From: Dysgonomonas gadei ATCC BAA-286
GTDB lineage: Bacteria; Bacteroidota; Bacteroidia; Bacteroidales; Dysgonomonadaceae
DNA: 64,000 nt
NCBI RefSeq assembly: GCF_000213555.1
Contig: NZ_GL891987.1
Span: forward strand, 150,898 to 214,897
Direction: 5' to 3'
Both the position numbers and the translations under genes were made by a program. This document shows, piece by piece, positions 1 through 10,127 of the stretch. Each line of letters starts with the position of its first letter. Position 1 is the first letter of the stretch. Under the pieces are notes generated by a model. The model saw nothing but the letters and a program-made list of their open reading frames with translations. It did not search any database and was not told the DNA's origin.

Positions 1-347
1 GAGAGAGAGAGAGACGTAATTTAATAAAAAATAGTCTAATCTTAGCAGAACAGGTACTTAAAGTATCCATTTGTTCTGGATTTTTATACGTTAAAGAATC
101 ATTGACCTTATTTCAGAAAGTTAAAAACCTTCTGGAATAAGGTTTTTTTGTGTCTAAATTTTCTGAAAAACCTTCTGATACCCATGTATTGATACATGGT
201 GAACATATTTGATTATTAACTTTTTTAAAATCTTTATTTATGAAGAACCAGCTAATCCTTTATTTATGATGTTCAGGCACTGAGATATTCTTTATCTCTT
301 AAATAAAGTGTGTATTTATTCCCAGTTAACTTAATTAAAATTATATT
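1..347. other. Intergenic region upstream of susC
   Basis: No gene is visible here. It opens with a short GA dinucleotide run (1-14), then the strong terminator described separately, then about 200 AT-rich bases up to the susC start. The susC promoter must lie here or further upstream, but I see no clean TTTG/TAnnTTTG pair, so none is called. No sigma/anti-sigma regulator is within reach in the window. Confidence 0.6.
105..150 (+). terminator. Strong intrinsic terminator of the gene left of the window
   Basis: Bases 105-120 pair with 128-143 in a stem of about 16 bp (one mismatch, one G-U) around a 7-base loop, followed by a run of seven T. This should end transcription arriving from the left, so susC needs its own promoter between about 150 and 347. 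Confidence 0.85.
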
Positions 348-3300
348 ATGAGAAAATTTGTAGATAAAAATTCAACATGCTACTACAAAAGCTATGGTAG
401 GCGGATACTTTTTTTACTACTCATGTTTATATGTGTTCAATACTCATTTGCCTCCGGATCCGCAAATGACGTGAGAGATATTAATGATGTTACACAAAAT
501 GCAGCTACAGTAAAAGGCACCGTAAAAGATCAGAGTGGAGAACCGTTGATCGGTGTTAGTGTTGTGCTTAAAGGAACTACTACCGGAGCTATAACAGATG
601 TAGAAGGAGCATTCTCGCTGAGGGTTCCTGATGGAAATCACACATTGGTTATTTCTCTTGTCGGATTTCATACCCAGGAAATTGCTTTAAAAGGAAAAAC
701 CAACTTAGATATAGTGATGGTTGAAGACGCTAAGGTACTTGATGATGTTGTTGTTGTCGGTTACGGTACAATGAAGAGATCTGATGTTGCAACTGCTATT
801 TCAACGATCAAACCGGAAGACTTTAACAGCGGAGGTGCAGCTAGCCGTGATGTTATGAGCTTGCTGGAAGGCAGGGTAGCAGGATTGTCTGTGACTCGCA
901 CAGGAGGTAGTTCTCCTACATCCGGGGTTGCCGTTCAGATGAGAGGTGTTGTCTCTATTAATGGAGATAAGAGTCCGCTGATCATTATTGATGGAGTTCC
1001 CGGAGGAAATCTTAATCTGTTGCAACCGGGTGATATCGAATCTATGGATATCTTAAAAGATGGTTCTGCTGCCGCAATATACGGTTCTCGCGCAAATGCG
1101 GGTGTTATCATTATTACTACTAAAAAAGGAACGAAAGGAACACCTCGATTCGAATATTCTACTTATTTCAGCAGGTATTATAAATTTAACACTCCTGAGT
1201 TTATGAATGCAGATGAGTTTAAGTCTGCAATGTCATCTCTAGGTAATGATCCTTCGAGCTATGACAGGGGTGGCAATACAAATATGTATGACGCGATAAT
1301 TAATAAAAATAATTTATCCCAGAACCATAATTTCTCGGTGACCGGAGGTTCGGAATCCACATCATACAGAGCTTCCGTATTTTATGGCAACCTTAGCGGT
1401 ATTGGTAAGGCCAACACAAGAGAGCAATGGGGTGGACGTTTTTCAGTAACATCAATAGGACTTGACGATAAGCTGACGTTTCAATCTAATATTTCCCTTA
1501 TTCAGGAAAATATGAACCGATTGGGAAATGAGGGTTGGGAATCAGCTCTGAAAGCTAATCCTACTAATCCGATGTACAATGAGGATGGGTCATTCTATGA
1601 GGACCTTACTTCTGATGAAAATAAGTACGCGCGTTTATTCGAACAAAAAAACAGAAGATATGAAATCACATCGGGACTTGACGCAAAACTGATATTTGAA
1701 CCGATAAAAGACCTCAAATTTTCTATGTTTGGTAGTTTAACGCGTAACAGTTATGATGATAATGTATATTATCAGCAAAATTCCAGAACATCTCTTAACA
1801 GTTACGAGGGTGGTGGATATGCAAGCAAATATCATTATGTAAGAAATAAAAGCGCAGTGGAACCTACGGCAGAATATTCCAAATTGTTCCTTGATAAGCA
1901 TAATGTGTCTATTGTCGGTGGTTATAGCCATCAATATACAGTATGGGAAGAATTCTCAGCAAACAATTCCGGATTCCTTAATGATGCAACAGGAGAGAAC
2001 GACCTTGGCGCAGGAAGTTACCTGACCACAGGGAAAGCGGGTATGGCTAGTAATAAAGAATCTGAAACTCTGATCGCATTCTTTGGTCGTGTTAATTACA
2101 TTTTTGACAATAAGTATATCTTGCAGGCGTCACTACGTCGCGAAGGGTCTTCAAAATTTGGAAAGAATAACAAGTGGGGTAACTTCCCTTCAGTATCGGC
2201 AGCATGGAATGTATCGAATGAAAGTTTCATGGAGTCCGTTACTGCTCTTTCAAATTTAAAACTGAGAATCGGATATGGAGAAACAGGAAACTCCGGAATC
2301 GGCCCATATCAATCGTTAGCAACTTTGGGTACCGGTAATCCTTACTTGACAGATGATGGAACATGGCAGCAGACTTATGGACCTAACAAGAATCCGAATC
2401 CGAATCTTAAATGGGAAACCAAAAAGGAATGGAATATCGGTATCGACTTCGGGGTAGTAGGCAATCGTATCAAGGGAGCAATTGACTTATACAAAAGAGA
2501 AGCGGATGACTTGTTGCTTCAGAATGTATTAGCTCCGCAGCCTTCTAATATTCATGGAAGTTATACGACTAATATTGGATCTTTATCAAGCGATGGTATC
2601 GAACTTACATTGAACGCTACCGCCATATCGACTAAGGATTTGAATTGGAATGTCGCCTTTACAGGATCGAAGATATTTACCAATAAGCTGAAGAAATTCT
2701 CTGCAAATTCTGCTGATTATTACTCTACCGGAGGTATTGGAGGATATGGAGATTTGGGCGATGCTGTGCGTCTATATGAAGGAGACGAAATAGGTAATTT
2801 CTGGGGCAAGCGTTTTGCCGGATTCGATGCTGATGGCGATTGGCTATTCTATAATAAAGACGGCGAAGCAGTAAGCGCCAATAAAATAACAGATGTGGAT
2901 AAAACCGTAATAGGTAATGGGGCTCCTAAATGGAGGCTGGGTTTGGTGAATACTGTTTATTATAAAAACTTTGATTTTACAGTCGGATTCATCGGAAAAT
3001 TCGGTTTTGATATCCTCAACCGTCAGAAAATGGCATACGAAAATGTGGAAACTTTGAGGAGTGGTTATAATGTGTTGAAAACTGTCTTTACTGACGGCGT
3101 GGATGCATCCTATCAGTATTCTGATTATTATTTGGAAAATGGTAATTATGTAAAATTAGATAATCTGACAGTAGGATATACGCTGCCAAAGATTCCTTAT
3201 GTTTCTTCAGCTCGTGTATATGTTACAGCCCGCGACTTGTTTTATATTACAAGTTATTCGGGAGAATCTCCTGAACTGGATGATACCGGATTATCTCCAA

Positions 3301-3368
3301 GTATGGCTCCTTATGTGAGTTCCCCTGTAACAAGAAGTTTTTCTATTGGTTGTAATATCCAATTCTGA
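348..3368 (+). CDS. SusC/RagA-family TonB-dependent outer-membrane transporter
   Basis: TonB-dependent receptor that would import oligosaccharides across the outer membrane with the SusD lipoprotein encoded next. An N-terminal hydrophobic segment (about residues 17-36) is followed by a carboxypeptidase-D-like regulatory domain (about 54-125), the Bacteroidota plug motif VVVVGYGT (about 135-142) and a long beta-barrel ending in an aromatic residue (IQF). At 1006 residues it is a normal size. There is no STN signalling domain before the regulatory domain, which argues against control by a partner anti-sigma factor and fits the absence of such a gene nearby. susD follows after 27 bases. The substrate is inferred from the enzymes downstream (mannose- and fucose-containing glycans) and is not readable from this protein. 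Confidence 0.95.
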   Translation: MRKFVDKNSTCYYKSYGRRILFLLLMFICVQYSFASGSANDVRDINDVTQNAATVKGTVKDQSGEPLIGVSVVLKGTTTGAITDVEGAFSLRVPDGNHTLVISLVGFHTQEIALKGKTNLDIVMVEDAKVLDDVVVVGYGTMKRSDVATAISTIKPEDFNSGGAASRDVMSLLEGRVAGLSVTRTGGSSPTSGVAVQMRGVVSINGDKSPLIIIDGVPGGNLNLLQPGDIESMDILKDGSAAAIYGSRANAGVIIITTKKGTKGTPRFEYSTYFSRYYKFNTPEFMNADEFKSAMSSLGNDPSSYDRGGNTNMYDAIINKNNLSQNHNFSVTGGSESTSYRASVFYGNLSGIGKANTREQWGGRFSVTSIGLDDKLTFQSNISLIQENMNRLGNEGWESALKANPTNPMYNEDGSFYEDLTSDENKYARLFEQKNRRYEITSGLDAKLIFEPIKDLKFSMFGSLTRNSYDDNVYYQQNSRTSLNSYEGGGYASKYHYVRNKSAVEPTAEYSKLFLDKHNVSIVGGYSHQYTVWEEFSANNSGFLNDATGENDLGAGSYLTTGKAGMASNKESETLIAFFGRVNYIFDNKYILQASLRREGSSKFGKNNKWGNFPSVSAAWNVSNESFMESVTALSNLKLRIGYGETGNSGIGPYQSLATLGTGNPYLTDDGTWQQTYGPNKNPNPNLKWETKKEWNIGIDFGVVGNRIKGAIDLYKREADDLLLQNVLAPQPSNIHGSYTTNIGSLSSDGIELTLNATAISTKDLNWNVAFTGSKIFTNKLKKFSANSADYYSTGGIGGYGDLGDAVRLYEGDEIGNFWGKRFAGFDADGDWLFYNKDGEAVSANKITDVDKTVIGNGAPKWRLGLVNTVYYKNFDFTVGFIGKFGFDILNRQKMAYENVETLRSGYNVLKTVFTDGVDASYQYSDYYLENGNYVKLDNLTVGYTLPKIPYVSSARVYVTARDLFYITSYSGESPELDDTGLSPSMAPYVSSPVTRSFSIGCNIQF

Positions 3369-3395
3369 TTATAAATCATTTGAAAAAGTAATAAT

Positions 3396-5018
3396 ATGAA
3401 AAAGATAGTAAAATATATATCAATGGCGTTTATATCTTCTCTTGTTCTGGCATCCTGTACAGACCTTGATGAAACGGTATATCATAACCATACAACAACA
3501 AATTTCTATACATCTAAAGAAGAGGTAATATCAGCTGTGCTACGTCCTTATACGCATAGTGGTGCTACATTCGTCTGTCAATCCCGTGAAAATGTATGGA
3601 GACTGAATGAACTCTCTGCAGACCAATTAGCATGGCCTCAAAAAGGGATACATGGTTATGATAATGCAAAATGGATACAATTACATTATCATACATGGGC
3701 TACCACTCATGACCAGGTGAAAGGTTGTTGGAATCTTATATTTATGGGACTTGGTTTTTGTAACTCCGGTATCGAAAATCTTGAAGCCCGGGAGGCGTCA
3801 TCTATGGGTATCACAGAAGCTGAGCGTTTGGCATATATTGCCGAATTGAAGGCTAATAGAGCATACTATTATCTGAATGCAATGAATATATGGGGAAATG
3901 TTCCTATCGTGACCTCGGTTGGTGAAGTTCAGTATCCTCCAACAAACTCAAGACAGGAAGTATTTAATTTTGTTGAATCCGAACTCCTGAGTGTTATCAA
4001 TGATATTCCACTTATGACCAATAAAAATTCAGGTCGTTTGACTAAAGCTGCCGCTTATGCCCTTTTAGCTGATTTATATCTCAATGCAGAAGTCTATACA
4101 GGTACCCCGCGATGGGACGATTGTATAACATACTGTAATAAGATTATTGCAGGAGAGGGTGGCTCACAGCAGGGAACAATGAAATTGGATGAAGATATCC
4201 TTACTACATATTCAACAACTAATACAACATCCTCATATGAAAATATTTTCGTAATGTCATATGATTATCAGTTGACCACAACGCGTTGTGGATGGTCCGG
4301 CGATTTCTATCATTTCCGTCAAAGATATATTAACGGAGGAAACCGTGATGGTAATAATGGTGTTGTGGTTATTCCTACGGCTTATGACGCTTTCGATGAC
4401 AGAGACCTTCGTAAGAAAGAATGGATGCTTATCGGGCCTCAGTACCAGTATGGAACTAGTATACCTCAAAATGGTACAGTTGAATATGCTAACGAGCCTT
4501 TAGTATTTGTGAATGAGATAAGAAAGAAAAAGGCTGGCGGAACAGAATCTAGTATGACTACCGGAGAGGAAAACAGTGGCGCCAGATTCCACAAATACCG
4601 TGAAGATATCTTTGGTTCAACTAACTTCTGTAGTAATGACTGGGTATTATACCGCTTAACAGAGATTTATTACATGAAGGCAGAGGCTTTGATGCGTAAA
4701 AACGGAGGAACTGCAACTCAGGAAGCAGTTGACCTGATAAATGAAACAAGAGAAAGAGCCTTTACTGCAGAAGATTGGCCGGCAATGAAATATACAACTA
4801 CAACTCTTACAATGGATGAACTTCTGGCTGAAAGAGGACGTGAGTTTATATTCGAAGGAAAAAGAAGAACGGATCTTATTCGCTTTGGAAAATTCCTTAC
4901 AGGAAGCTGGTGGGATCATACTCCTACAAATAGTTCTCATCTGTTGTTATTTCCGATTCCTTACGATCAGATGATGGTAAATCCTGGTTTGGTACAAAAT
5001 CCTGGTTATACAAATTAA
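3396..5018 (+). CDS. SusD/RagB-family glycan-binding lipoprotein
   Basis: Surface lipoprotein that caps the SusC barrel and captures glycan. The signal peptide ends in a lipobox, LVLASC, with the lipidated Cys at about residue 21. The next residues, TDLDE, include acidic positions near +2/+3, as in Bacteroidota surface-export signals. The remaining 520 residues have the SusD layout: an N-terminal TPR-rich part (for example AELKANRAYYYLNAMNIWG) and a C-terminal RagB part with the typical ELLAERGREFIFEGKRRTDL segment and a final PIP-x-D-x-M motif. It is co-transcribed with susC and followed by a strong terminator, so the pair may form its own transcript apart from the enzymes. Confidence 0.95.
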   Translation: MKKIVKYISMAFISSLVLASCTDLDETVYHNHTTTNFYTSKEEVISAVLRPYTHSGATFVCQSRENVWRLNELSADQLAWPQKGIHGYDNAKWIQLHYHTWATTHDQVKGCWNLIFMGLGFCNSGIENLEAREASSMGITEAERLAYIAELKANRAYYYLNAMNIWGNVPIVTSVGEVQYPPTNSRQEVFNFVESELLSVINDIPLMTNKNSGRLTKAAAYALLADLYLNAEVYTGTPRWDDCITYCNKIIAGEGGSQQGTMKLDEDILTTYSTTNTTSSYENIFVMSYDYQLTTTRCGWSGDFYHFRQRYINGGNRDGNNGVVVIPTAYDAFDDRDLRKKEWMLIGPQYQYGTSIPQNGTVEYANEPLVFVNEIRKKKAGGTESSMTTGEENSGARFHKYREDIFGSTNFCSNDWVLYRLTEIYYMKAEALMRKNGGTATQEAVDLINETRERAFTAEDWPAMKYTTTTLTMDELLAERGREFIFEGKRRTDLIRFGKFLTGSWWDHTPTNSSHLLLFPIPYDQMMVNPGLVQNPGYTN

Positions 5019-5030
5019 CCTTAGATAGAT

Positions 5031-5079
5031 ATCATCAGCAGCTTTTCTTTTGAAGAGAGTTGCTGATGATTCTTTTTTT
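5031..5079 (+). terminator. Intrinsic terminator after susD
   Basis: ATCATCAGCA at 5031-5040 pairs perfectly with TGCTGATGAT at 5061-5070. The stem extends inward with G-U pairs, and a T-rich tract follows (5071-5079). It separates the SusCD transcript from the enzyme genes, either as a full stop or as a partial attenuator that sets a high transporter-to-enzyme ratio. Confidence 0.85.
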
Positions 5080-5249
5080 ATTCAATGTCCTTGTCATAGT
5101 ATCGTTATTCAAAATCATTACTATAATGAAATAATACAGTAATGATTGTATAAGTGCATCAGGATACCTTTATTGCCGAACAGGATAATTAACCTTTTTC
5201 CTATAATAATTATACTTGCATCAAATCTAACCCCTATAACGAAAACATA

Positions 5250-6365
5250 ATGAAGAGAATCCTATTTCTGGCTTTTGCTATATCAATCCTGACTTGCCAA
5301 GGTCAGGAGATAAAGGCTGATTATCCGCAGCTTACAGATAACAACCCCACAACCTATTACACAGGTACGCCGGGTAAAAATAAATTGACATTTCAAACCT
5401 CATACAGCATGCCTGTATTGAGCTACAAAATATATTCTTCGGGAGAGACACCGGCTCACGATCCTGCTTCCTGGGTATTGAAGGGTTCCAACGACGGAAA
5501 GAAATGGACTGTTGTTGACGAACGGAAAGATCAGAAATACTGTTCGCGGTTTCAGGAAATTCTGTGTGTTGTCCAGAAACCCGGTGTGTACACCCAATAT
5601 ATGCTTGAAGCCATGGCTTCAGGTAAAAAAGAAAATGTAATCATTGCCGATGTCCTCTTATCCGATAAAAACATGAAAGCAGGATGGGAGAATTTCAAAT
5701 ACCCTAAAGTCGTATTCGAATCGCTGAACCCGGATACCGAAGGCAGTAAGATTTACCACGATTTGGTTCAAAACCCCGATGAATATGTGAAATATCATAC
5801 CCAGAAGGTGGCTGAAATATTGTATTACACAGCAGGTGATCCGATGGTCGATGTACAGGAAATAGATTACACATTGAAAGATTATAACGGAGTTTCAGCA
5901 AAAGGCGGAAGCTCTCCGGCTATAAATATAGTATACAGCACACAACATATAGAAAAGTCAGCAAAGGAGTCTCTTTACAAACTTGATTTCGAAACACGTG
6001 GAGTTCTCTACCATGAATTGACCCATGGCTATCAGTTCGAACCGAAAGGAATTGGTAACTATGGAAACAATAAGACTTTTTGGGCATGTATAGAAGGTAT
6101 TGCCGACGCCGTAAGGGCTGAGGCCGGTTTATTTGATATGAGTACACGCAAGCCGGGCGGTAATTGGATGGATGGTTACCGCACCACCGGCTTTTTTATC
6201 CAATGGCTTACAACAAAAGACCCCGATGCTATCCGCAAATTCCACATTACTGTAAGGGATTTGGATGTGTGGAGTTTCGATAAGGCTATAAAAGCAGTCT
6301 TTGGACAGGAAGCTAGTATTGAAGGTATGTGGAACGAATATCAGGAATTTTTGAAAAAACAATAA
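5250..6365 (+). CDS. Secreted BSP-family (basic secretory protein) metallopeptidase
   Basis: Predicted zinc peptidase of the plant basic-secretory-protein family. Residues 1-18 are a signal peptide; the Cys at 16 in LTCQG could alternatively make it a lipoprotein. Residues about 20-135 resemble a discoidin (F5/8C)-like carbohydrate-binding domain, with ASWVLKGSNDGKKWTVVD as the tell-tale strand. The peptidase domain (about 150-371) has the motif YHELTHGYQ, with HELTH at about 255-259, and a downstream EGIADAVR likely to hold the third ligand. It sits 13 bases before a GH92 gene, so it probably clips the protein part of glycoproteins while the neighbours trim the glycans. That role is inference from context; the family assignment rests on the motif. 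Confidence 0.82.
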   Translation: MKRILFLAFAISILTCQGQEIKADYPQLTDNNPTTYYTGTPGKNKLTFQTSYSMPVLSYKIYSSGETPAHDPASWVLKGSNDGKKWTVVDERKDQKYCSRFQEILCVVQKPGVYTQYMLEAMASGKKENVIIADVLLSDKNMKAGWENFKYPKVVFESLNPDTEGSKIYHDLVQNPDEYVKYHTQKVAEILYYTAGDPMVDVQEIDYTLKDYNGVSAKGGSSPAINIVYSTQHIEKSAKESLYKLDFETRGVLYHELTHGYQFEPKGIGNYGNNKTFWACIEGIADAVRAEAGLFDMSTRKPGGNWMDGYRTTGFFIQWLTTKDPDAIRKFHITVRDLDVWSFDKAIKAVFGQEASIEGMWNEYQEFLKKQ

Positions 6366-6378
6366 TCAACATATACAA

Positions 6379-8697
6379 ATGAAGTTAAGCACACTCACTC
6401 TTTCTTTCTTACTTATGAGCGGCGTAGTATCCGCACAGGAAAAAGTATCTTTTGTCAATCCGATGATAGGTACGGTGAAAATGGGACATACATTTCCGGG
6501 AGCCTGTGTTCCTCATGGTATTGTCCAATTAAGCCCGGATACGGATACTATCCCTCATAGTATAAATGGCGTATATCAGAAAGATACTTACAAGTATTGT
6601 GCAGGTTACCAGCACGACGACAATACCATTGTCGGATTCAGTCATACACATCTTAGCGGAACAGGACACTCCGACCTCGGCGATATACTTATTGTGCCTG
6701 TTACCGGCGAATATAAATTTAACCCGGGTGTAGCCGATAAACCACGTTCGGGCTACCGCTCACACTTTTCGCACGATACGGAAGTTTCCCGTCCGGGATA
6801 TTACGAAGTCGTATTGGATGACTACAAGGTAAAAGCGCAACTGACAGCTACCGAAAGAGTAGGAGTGCATAAATATACTTATCCCGCAAACGAAGAACAA
6901 AAATTATTGCTCGACCTTACCCATGGAATATATAATTACGATGGAAAGGTATTATGGGCAAGCCTTCGTGTCGAAAACGACACCCTGATTACAGGATACC
7001 GCATTACGAATGGCTGGGCAAGGGAAAATTACACCTATTTCGCAATTTCCTTATCGAAGCCGATAAAGAACTATGGCTATGTAGACCGCGAAAAACCAAA
7101 ATATACGGGATTCTGGCGTAAGTTCAATTTACAGAAGAATTTCCCTGAAATAGCAGGACGTAAGATTGTTTCCCACTTCGAATTCGGTTCGGATAACTCT
7201 CCGCTTATCATTAAGGTGGCTTTGTCGGGAGTAAGTACAGAGGGTGCATTAAAAAACCTTGAAGCTGAAACTAAAGGTAAATCTTTCGATAAAATCGTAG
7301 CAGAAGCATCTTCAAAGTGGGAAAAAGAGTTGAATGTAATAGATGTAGAGGGAGACAGCGATAAAAAGACTATGTTCTATACTTCCCTATACCATACCAT
7401 GATAAATCCGTCGGTTTATCAGGATGTGGACGGACAATACCGTGGTATAGACCATAATATACATCAGGCGAAAGGATTTACCAACTACACTATATTTTCC
7501 GTATGGGATACCTACAGGGCGCTTCATCCGCTGTTCAATATTATCAACAGGGAAAGAAGCGTAGATATAGTGAACTCTATGATAGCCCATTACGAGCAGA
7601 GTGTACATAAGGCATTGCCTGTATGGTCGCATATGGGAAATGAAAACTGGTGTATGATTGGTTATCATTCCGTATCGGTATTAGCCGATGCTATCGATAA
7701 AGGGCTGAACATTGATAAGAAAAAAGCATTGGAAGCCATGATCAGTAGCTCGAATGTCGATTATTACGATGGAACAGGCGAATATAAGAAATTAGGTTAT
7801 GTGCCTTTCGATAAAAACGGTAGCGGTTCGTCTATTACCCTCGAATATTCATATGACGACTGGACGATTTACAATACAGCCCTGAAAACAAATGATCAGG
7901 CCGTTACGGATACCTACAAGAAAAGAGCCTTGAATTATCATAATGTCTTTGATCCTGAACTGGAATTTGTTCGTGCCCGTTACAGCGACGGACACTGGAA
8001 GACTCCATTCAATCTGCTGAGTACACACGGAGAGGGTTTTATTGAAGGAAACTCCTGGAATTACTCATTCTATGTGCCGCACGATGTAAAAGGGCTTATT
8101 AAGCAAATGGGAGGAGATAAACAATTTGTACAACGTCTCGATTCTCTTTTCACCATGCATTTACCCGATGAATTCTTTGCCGATACGGAAGATGTTACCC
8201 GCGAAGGAGTGATGGGTAACTATGTACATGGCAACGAACCAAGCCACCATATCGCTTACCTGTATGCATGGACTTCGCAACCGTGGAGAACTCAGTATTG
8301 GGTACGCGAGATCATGAACCGCATGTATCGTAACTCTATCGACGGACTTTGCGGAAATGACGATTGCGGGCAGATGTCGGCATGGTATATATTCTCGGCT
8401 ATGGGATTCTATCCTGTTTGTCCCGGTTCGAATGAATATGTGTTCGGCGCTCCGTATTTTCCTTATATGAAAGTCAAGGTAGGCGATGGAAAGTATCTGG
8501 AAATAAAAGCAGATAAGGTAAGTGACAAGATGTGTTATGTAAAATCGGTTAAGCTGAACGGAAAGCCTTATACAAAGGCGTATATCACCTATGACGACAT
8601 AAAGAACGGTGCGGAACTTACATTCGAAATGGCTGCTACTCCTAATAAGAAAAGGACATTCAGCGAAGCAGATAAACCTTATTCATTGTCAAAATAG
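6379..8697 (+). CDS. GH92 alpha-mannosidase (first copy)
   Basis: Calcium-dependent exo-alpha-mannosidase, a family that removes alpha-1,2/1,3/1,4/1,6-mannose with inversion. It has a signal peptide (about 1-19, cut after SAQ), then the GH92 N-terminal start FVNPMIGT, the GFSHTHLSGTGHSDLGD segment, EGNSWNY (candidate general acid Glu), HGNEPSHH and GNDDCGQMSAWY (acidic catalytic pair). 772 residues is the usual size. All canonical motifs are intact. Exact linkage cannot be read, although alpha-1,2 activity is most common for this type. It lies between the BSP peptidase (13 bases upstream) and the fucosidase (20 bases downstream), clearly in one operon. Confidence 0.95.
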   Translation: MKLSTLTLSFLLMSGVVSAQEKVSFVNPMIGTVKMGHTFPGACVPHGIVQLSPDTDTIPHSINGVYQKDTYKYCAGYQHDDNTIVGFSHTHLSGTGHSDLGDILIVPVTGEYKFNPGVADKPRSGYRSHFSHDTEVSRPGYYEVVLDDYKVKAQLTATERVGVHKYTYPANEEQKLLLDLTHGIYNYDGKVLWASLRVENDTLITGYRITNGWARENYTYFAISLSKPIKNYGYVDREKPKYTGFWRKFNLQKNFPEIAGRKIVSHFEFGSDNSPLIIKVALSGVSTEGALKNLEAETKGKSFDKIVAEASSKWEKELNVIDVEGDSDKKTMFYTSLYHTMINPSVYQDVDGQYRGIDHNIHQAKGFTNYTIFSVWDTYRALHPLFNIINRERSVDIVNSMIAHYEQSVHKALPVWSHMGNENWCMIGYHSVSVLADAIDKGLNIDKKKALEAMISSSNVDYYDGTGEYKKLGYVPFDKNGSGSSITLEYSYDDWTIYNTALKTNDQAVTDTYKKRALNYHNVFDPELEFVRARYSDGHWKTPFNLLSTHGEGFIEGNSWNYSFYVPHDVKGLIKQMGGDKQFVQRLDSLFTMHLPDEFFADTEDVTREGVMGNYVHGNEPSHHIAYLYAWTSQPWRTQYWVREIMNRMYRNSIDGLCGNDDCGQMSAWYIFSAMGFYPVCPGSNEYVFGAPYFPYMKVKVGDGKYLEIKADKVSDKMCYVKSVKLNGKPYTKAYITYDDIKNGAELTFEMAATPNKKRTFSEADKPYSLSK

Positions 8698-8717
8698 ACA
8701 ATCTAAAACGTATTATT

Positions 8718-10103
8718 ATGAAGAAATTATACACTCTGATTCTCCTGGTGTCTCTGTCATTGTCTGTTATGGCTCAGGCAGGAAAATCGTTGATGCAACT
8801 TCAGCAGGAGTTTGTAGACCTTAGGTTCGGGATGTTTATCCATTTCAATATTCCTACATTTATGGAGGATGATTGGGCTGATCCCGACGCATCTCCGTCA
8901 ATATTTAATCCTGCGAAACTTGATTGTAACCAGTGGGCTAAGACTGCCAAAGAGGCCAACATGACATACGGGTGCCTGACTACAAAACATCATAGCGGAT
9001 TTTGTATATGGGACACGAAAACTACCGATTACAATGTGATGAACAGCCCTTTCAAGAGAGATGTGGTGAAAGAATATGCAGATGCTTTCAGAGCGCAGGG
9101 GTTAAATGTAATGCTTTATTATTCGATCCTCGATACGCATCATAAACTCCGTCCGGGATGGATTACGCCGAAGCATATAGATATGATAAAAGCCCAATTG
9201 ACCGAGCTATTAACTAACTATGGAGAGATAAAAGCGTTGATTATCGACGGATGGGATGCTCCCTGGTCGCGTATTTCATATGATGAGGTTCCGTTTGAAG
9301 ATATTTATTCCCTGATAAAGTCTTTACAGCCAAACTGTCTTGTTATGGATTTGAATGCTGCGAAGTATCCGGCAGAGGTCTTATATTATACGGATATTAA
9401 GTCGTATGAGCAGGGTGCAGGACAACATATTTCGAAGGAGAGTAATAAACTCCCCGCATTATCCTGCCTACCCATCAATTCGGCTTGGTTCTGGAAATCT
9501 GATTTCCCCACAACTCCGGTGAAATCCCCTGAAATGCTAGTCAATGACAATATCATTCCCATGAATGAGGTTTATTGTAATTTTATACTGAATGCGGCTC
9601 CTAACCGTGACGGGCTGATAGATGCCAATGCGGTCGAGGCTTTCAGAAAGATAGGAAAACTATGGCAAAATAAAGGGCCTGTCGCTAAACTGCCGGCTTA
9701 TCCTGCCCCCGTTATTTCTAAGAATATTGCAAAGAATAAGAAGACGAATGCCAGCTGGAGCAACGATATGAATATTATGGATTTTGCCAATGACGATAGT
9801 TTCCGTTCTGCGTGGGAGTCTAACAGGGCAGTAAAAAAGCCCTGGCTCGAAATCATTCTGGATAACACAGAGCAGGACTTCAACCTGATTACCATTGCTC
9901 AGAGGGGGGAAAGTAACTTTAGTAAATACCGGATCGAGTATTTTCATAATAATAAATGGCTACCTCTTTTATCGGGTGAAAACAATGATATAATAAAAGT
10001 ACATAGATTTGATAAAGTACGGGCCGATAAAGTTCGCATACAGATAGATGAATTTAGTAAACCTCCCGTTATTACGGAATTTGGAGTGTATAACGAAAGA
10101 TAA
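8718..10103 (+). CDS. GH29 alpha-L-fucosidase
   Basis: Retaining exo-alpha-L-fucosidase, secreted (signal peptide about 1-20, cut after MAQ). The GH29 barrel shows LRFGMFIHF near residue 35-43, CLTTKHHSGFCIWD at about 86-99, and ALIIDGWD at about 173-180 with Asp177 as the likely nucleophile. The C-terminal 130 residues (from about 330) look like a discoidin-type beta-sandwich that may bind sugar. With two GH92 genes around it, the likely targets are fucosylated N-glycans, including core or antennary fucose. The general acid, which varies in this family, could not be located. It shares the operon with both flanking GH92 genes. Confidence 0.9.
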   Translation: MKKLYTLILLVSLSLSVMAQAGKSLMQLQQEFVDLRFGMFIHFNIPTFMEDDWADPDASPSIFNPAKLDCNQWAKTAKEANMTYGCLTTKHHSGFCIWDTKTTDYNVMNSPFKRDVVKEYADAFRAQGLNVMLYYSILDTHHKLRPGWITPKHIDMIKAQLTELLTNYGEIKALIIDGWDAPWSRISYDEVPFEDIYSLIKSLQPNCLVMDLNAAKYPAEVLYYTDIKSYEQGAGQHISKESNKLPALSCLPINSAWFWKSDFPTTPVKSPEMLVNDNIIPMNEVYCNFILNAAPNRDGLIDANAVEAFRKIGKLWQNKGPVAKLPAYPAPVISKNIAKNKKTNASWSNDMNIMDFANDDSFRSAWESNRAVKKPWLEIILDNTEQDFNLITIAQRGESNFSKYRIEYFHNNKWLPLLSGENNDIIKVHRFDKVRADKVRIQIDEFSKPPVITEFGVYNER

Positions 10104-10127
10104 AAACTGCACGTTAAAAAAAATAAT

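Noticed and set aside
1..14. GA dinucleotide run at the left edge as a functional repeat
   Set aside because: Only seven units and cut by the window edge; it may be longer outside, but nothing more can be said.
5211..5218. TATACTTG as a confident promoter for the enzyme genes
   Set aside because: One mismatch in the -7 box and no TTTG at the correct distance; kept only as a possibility.
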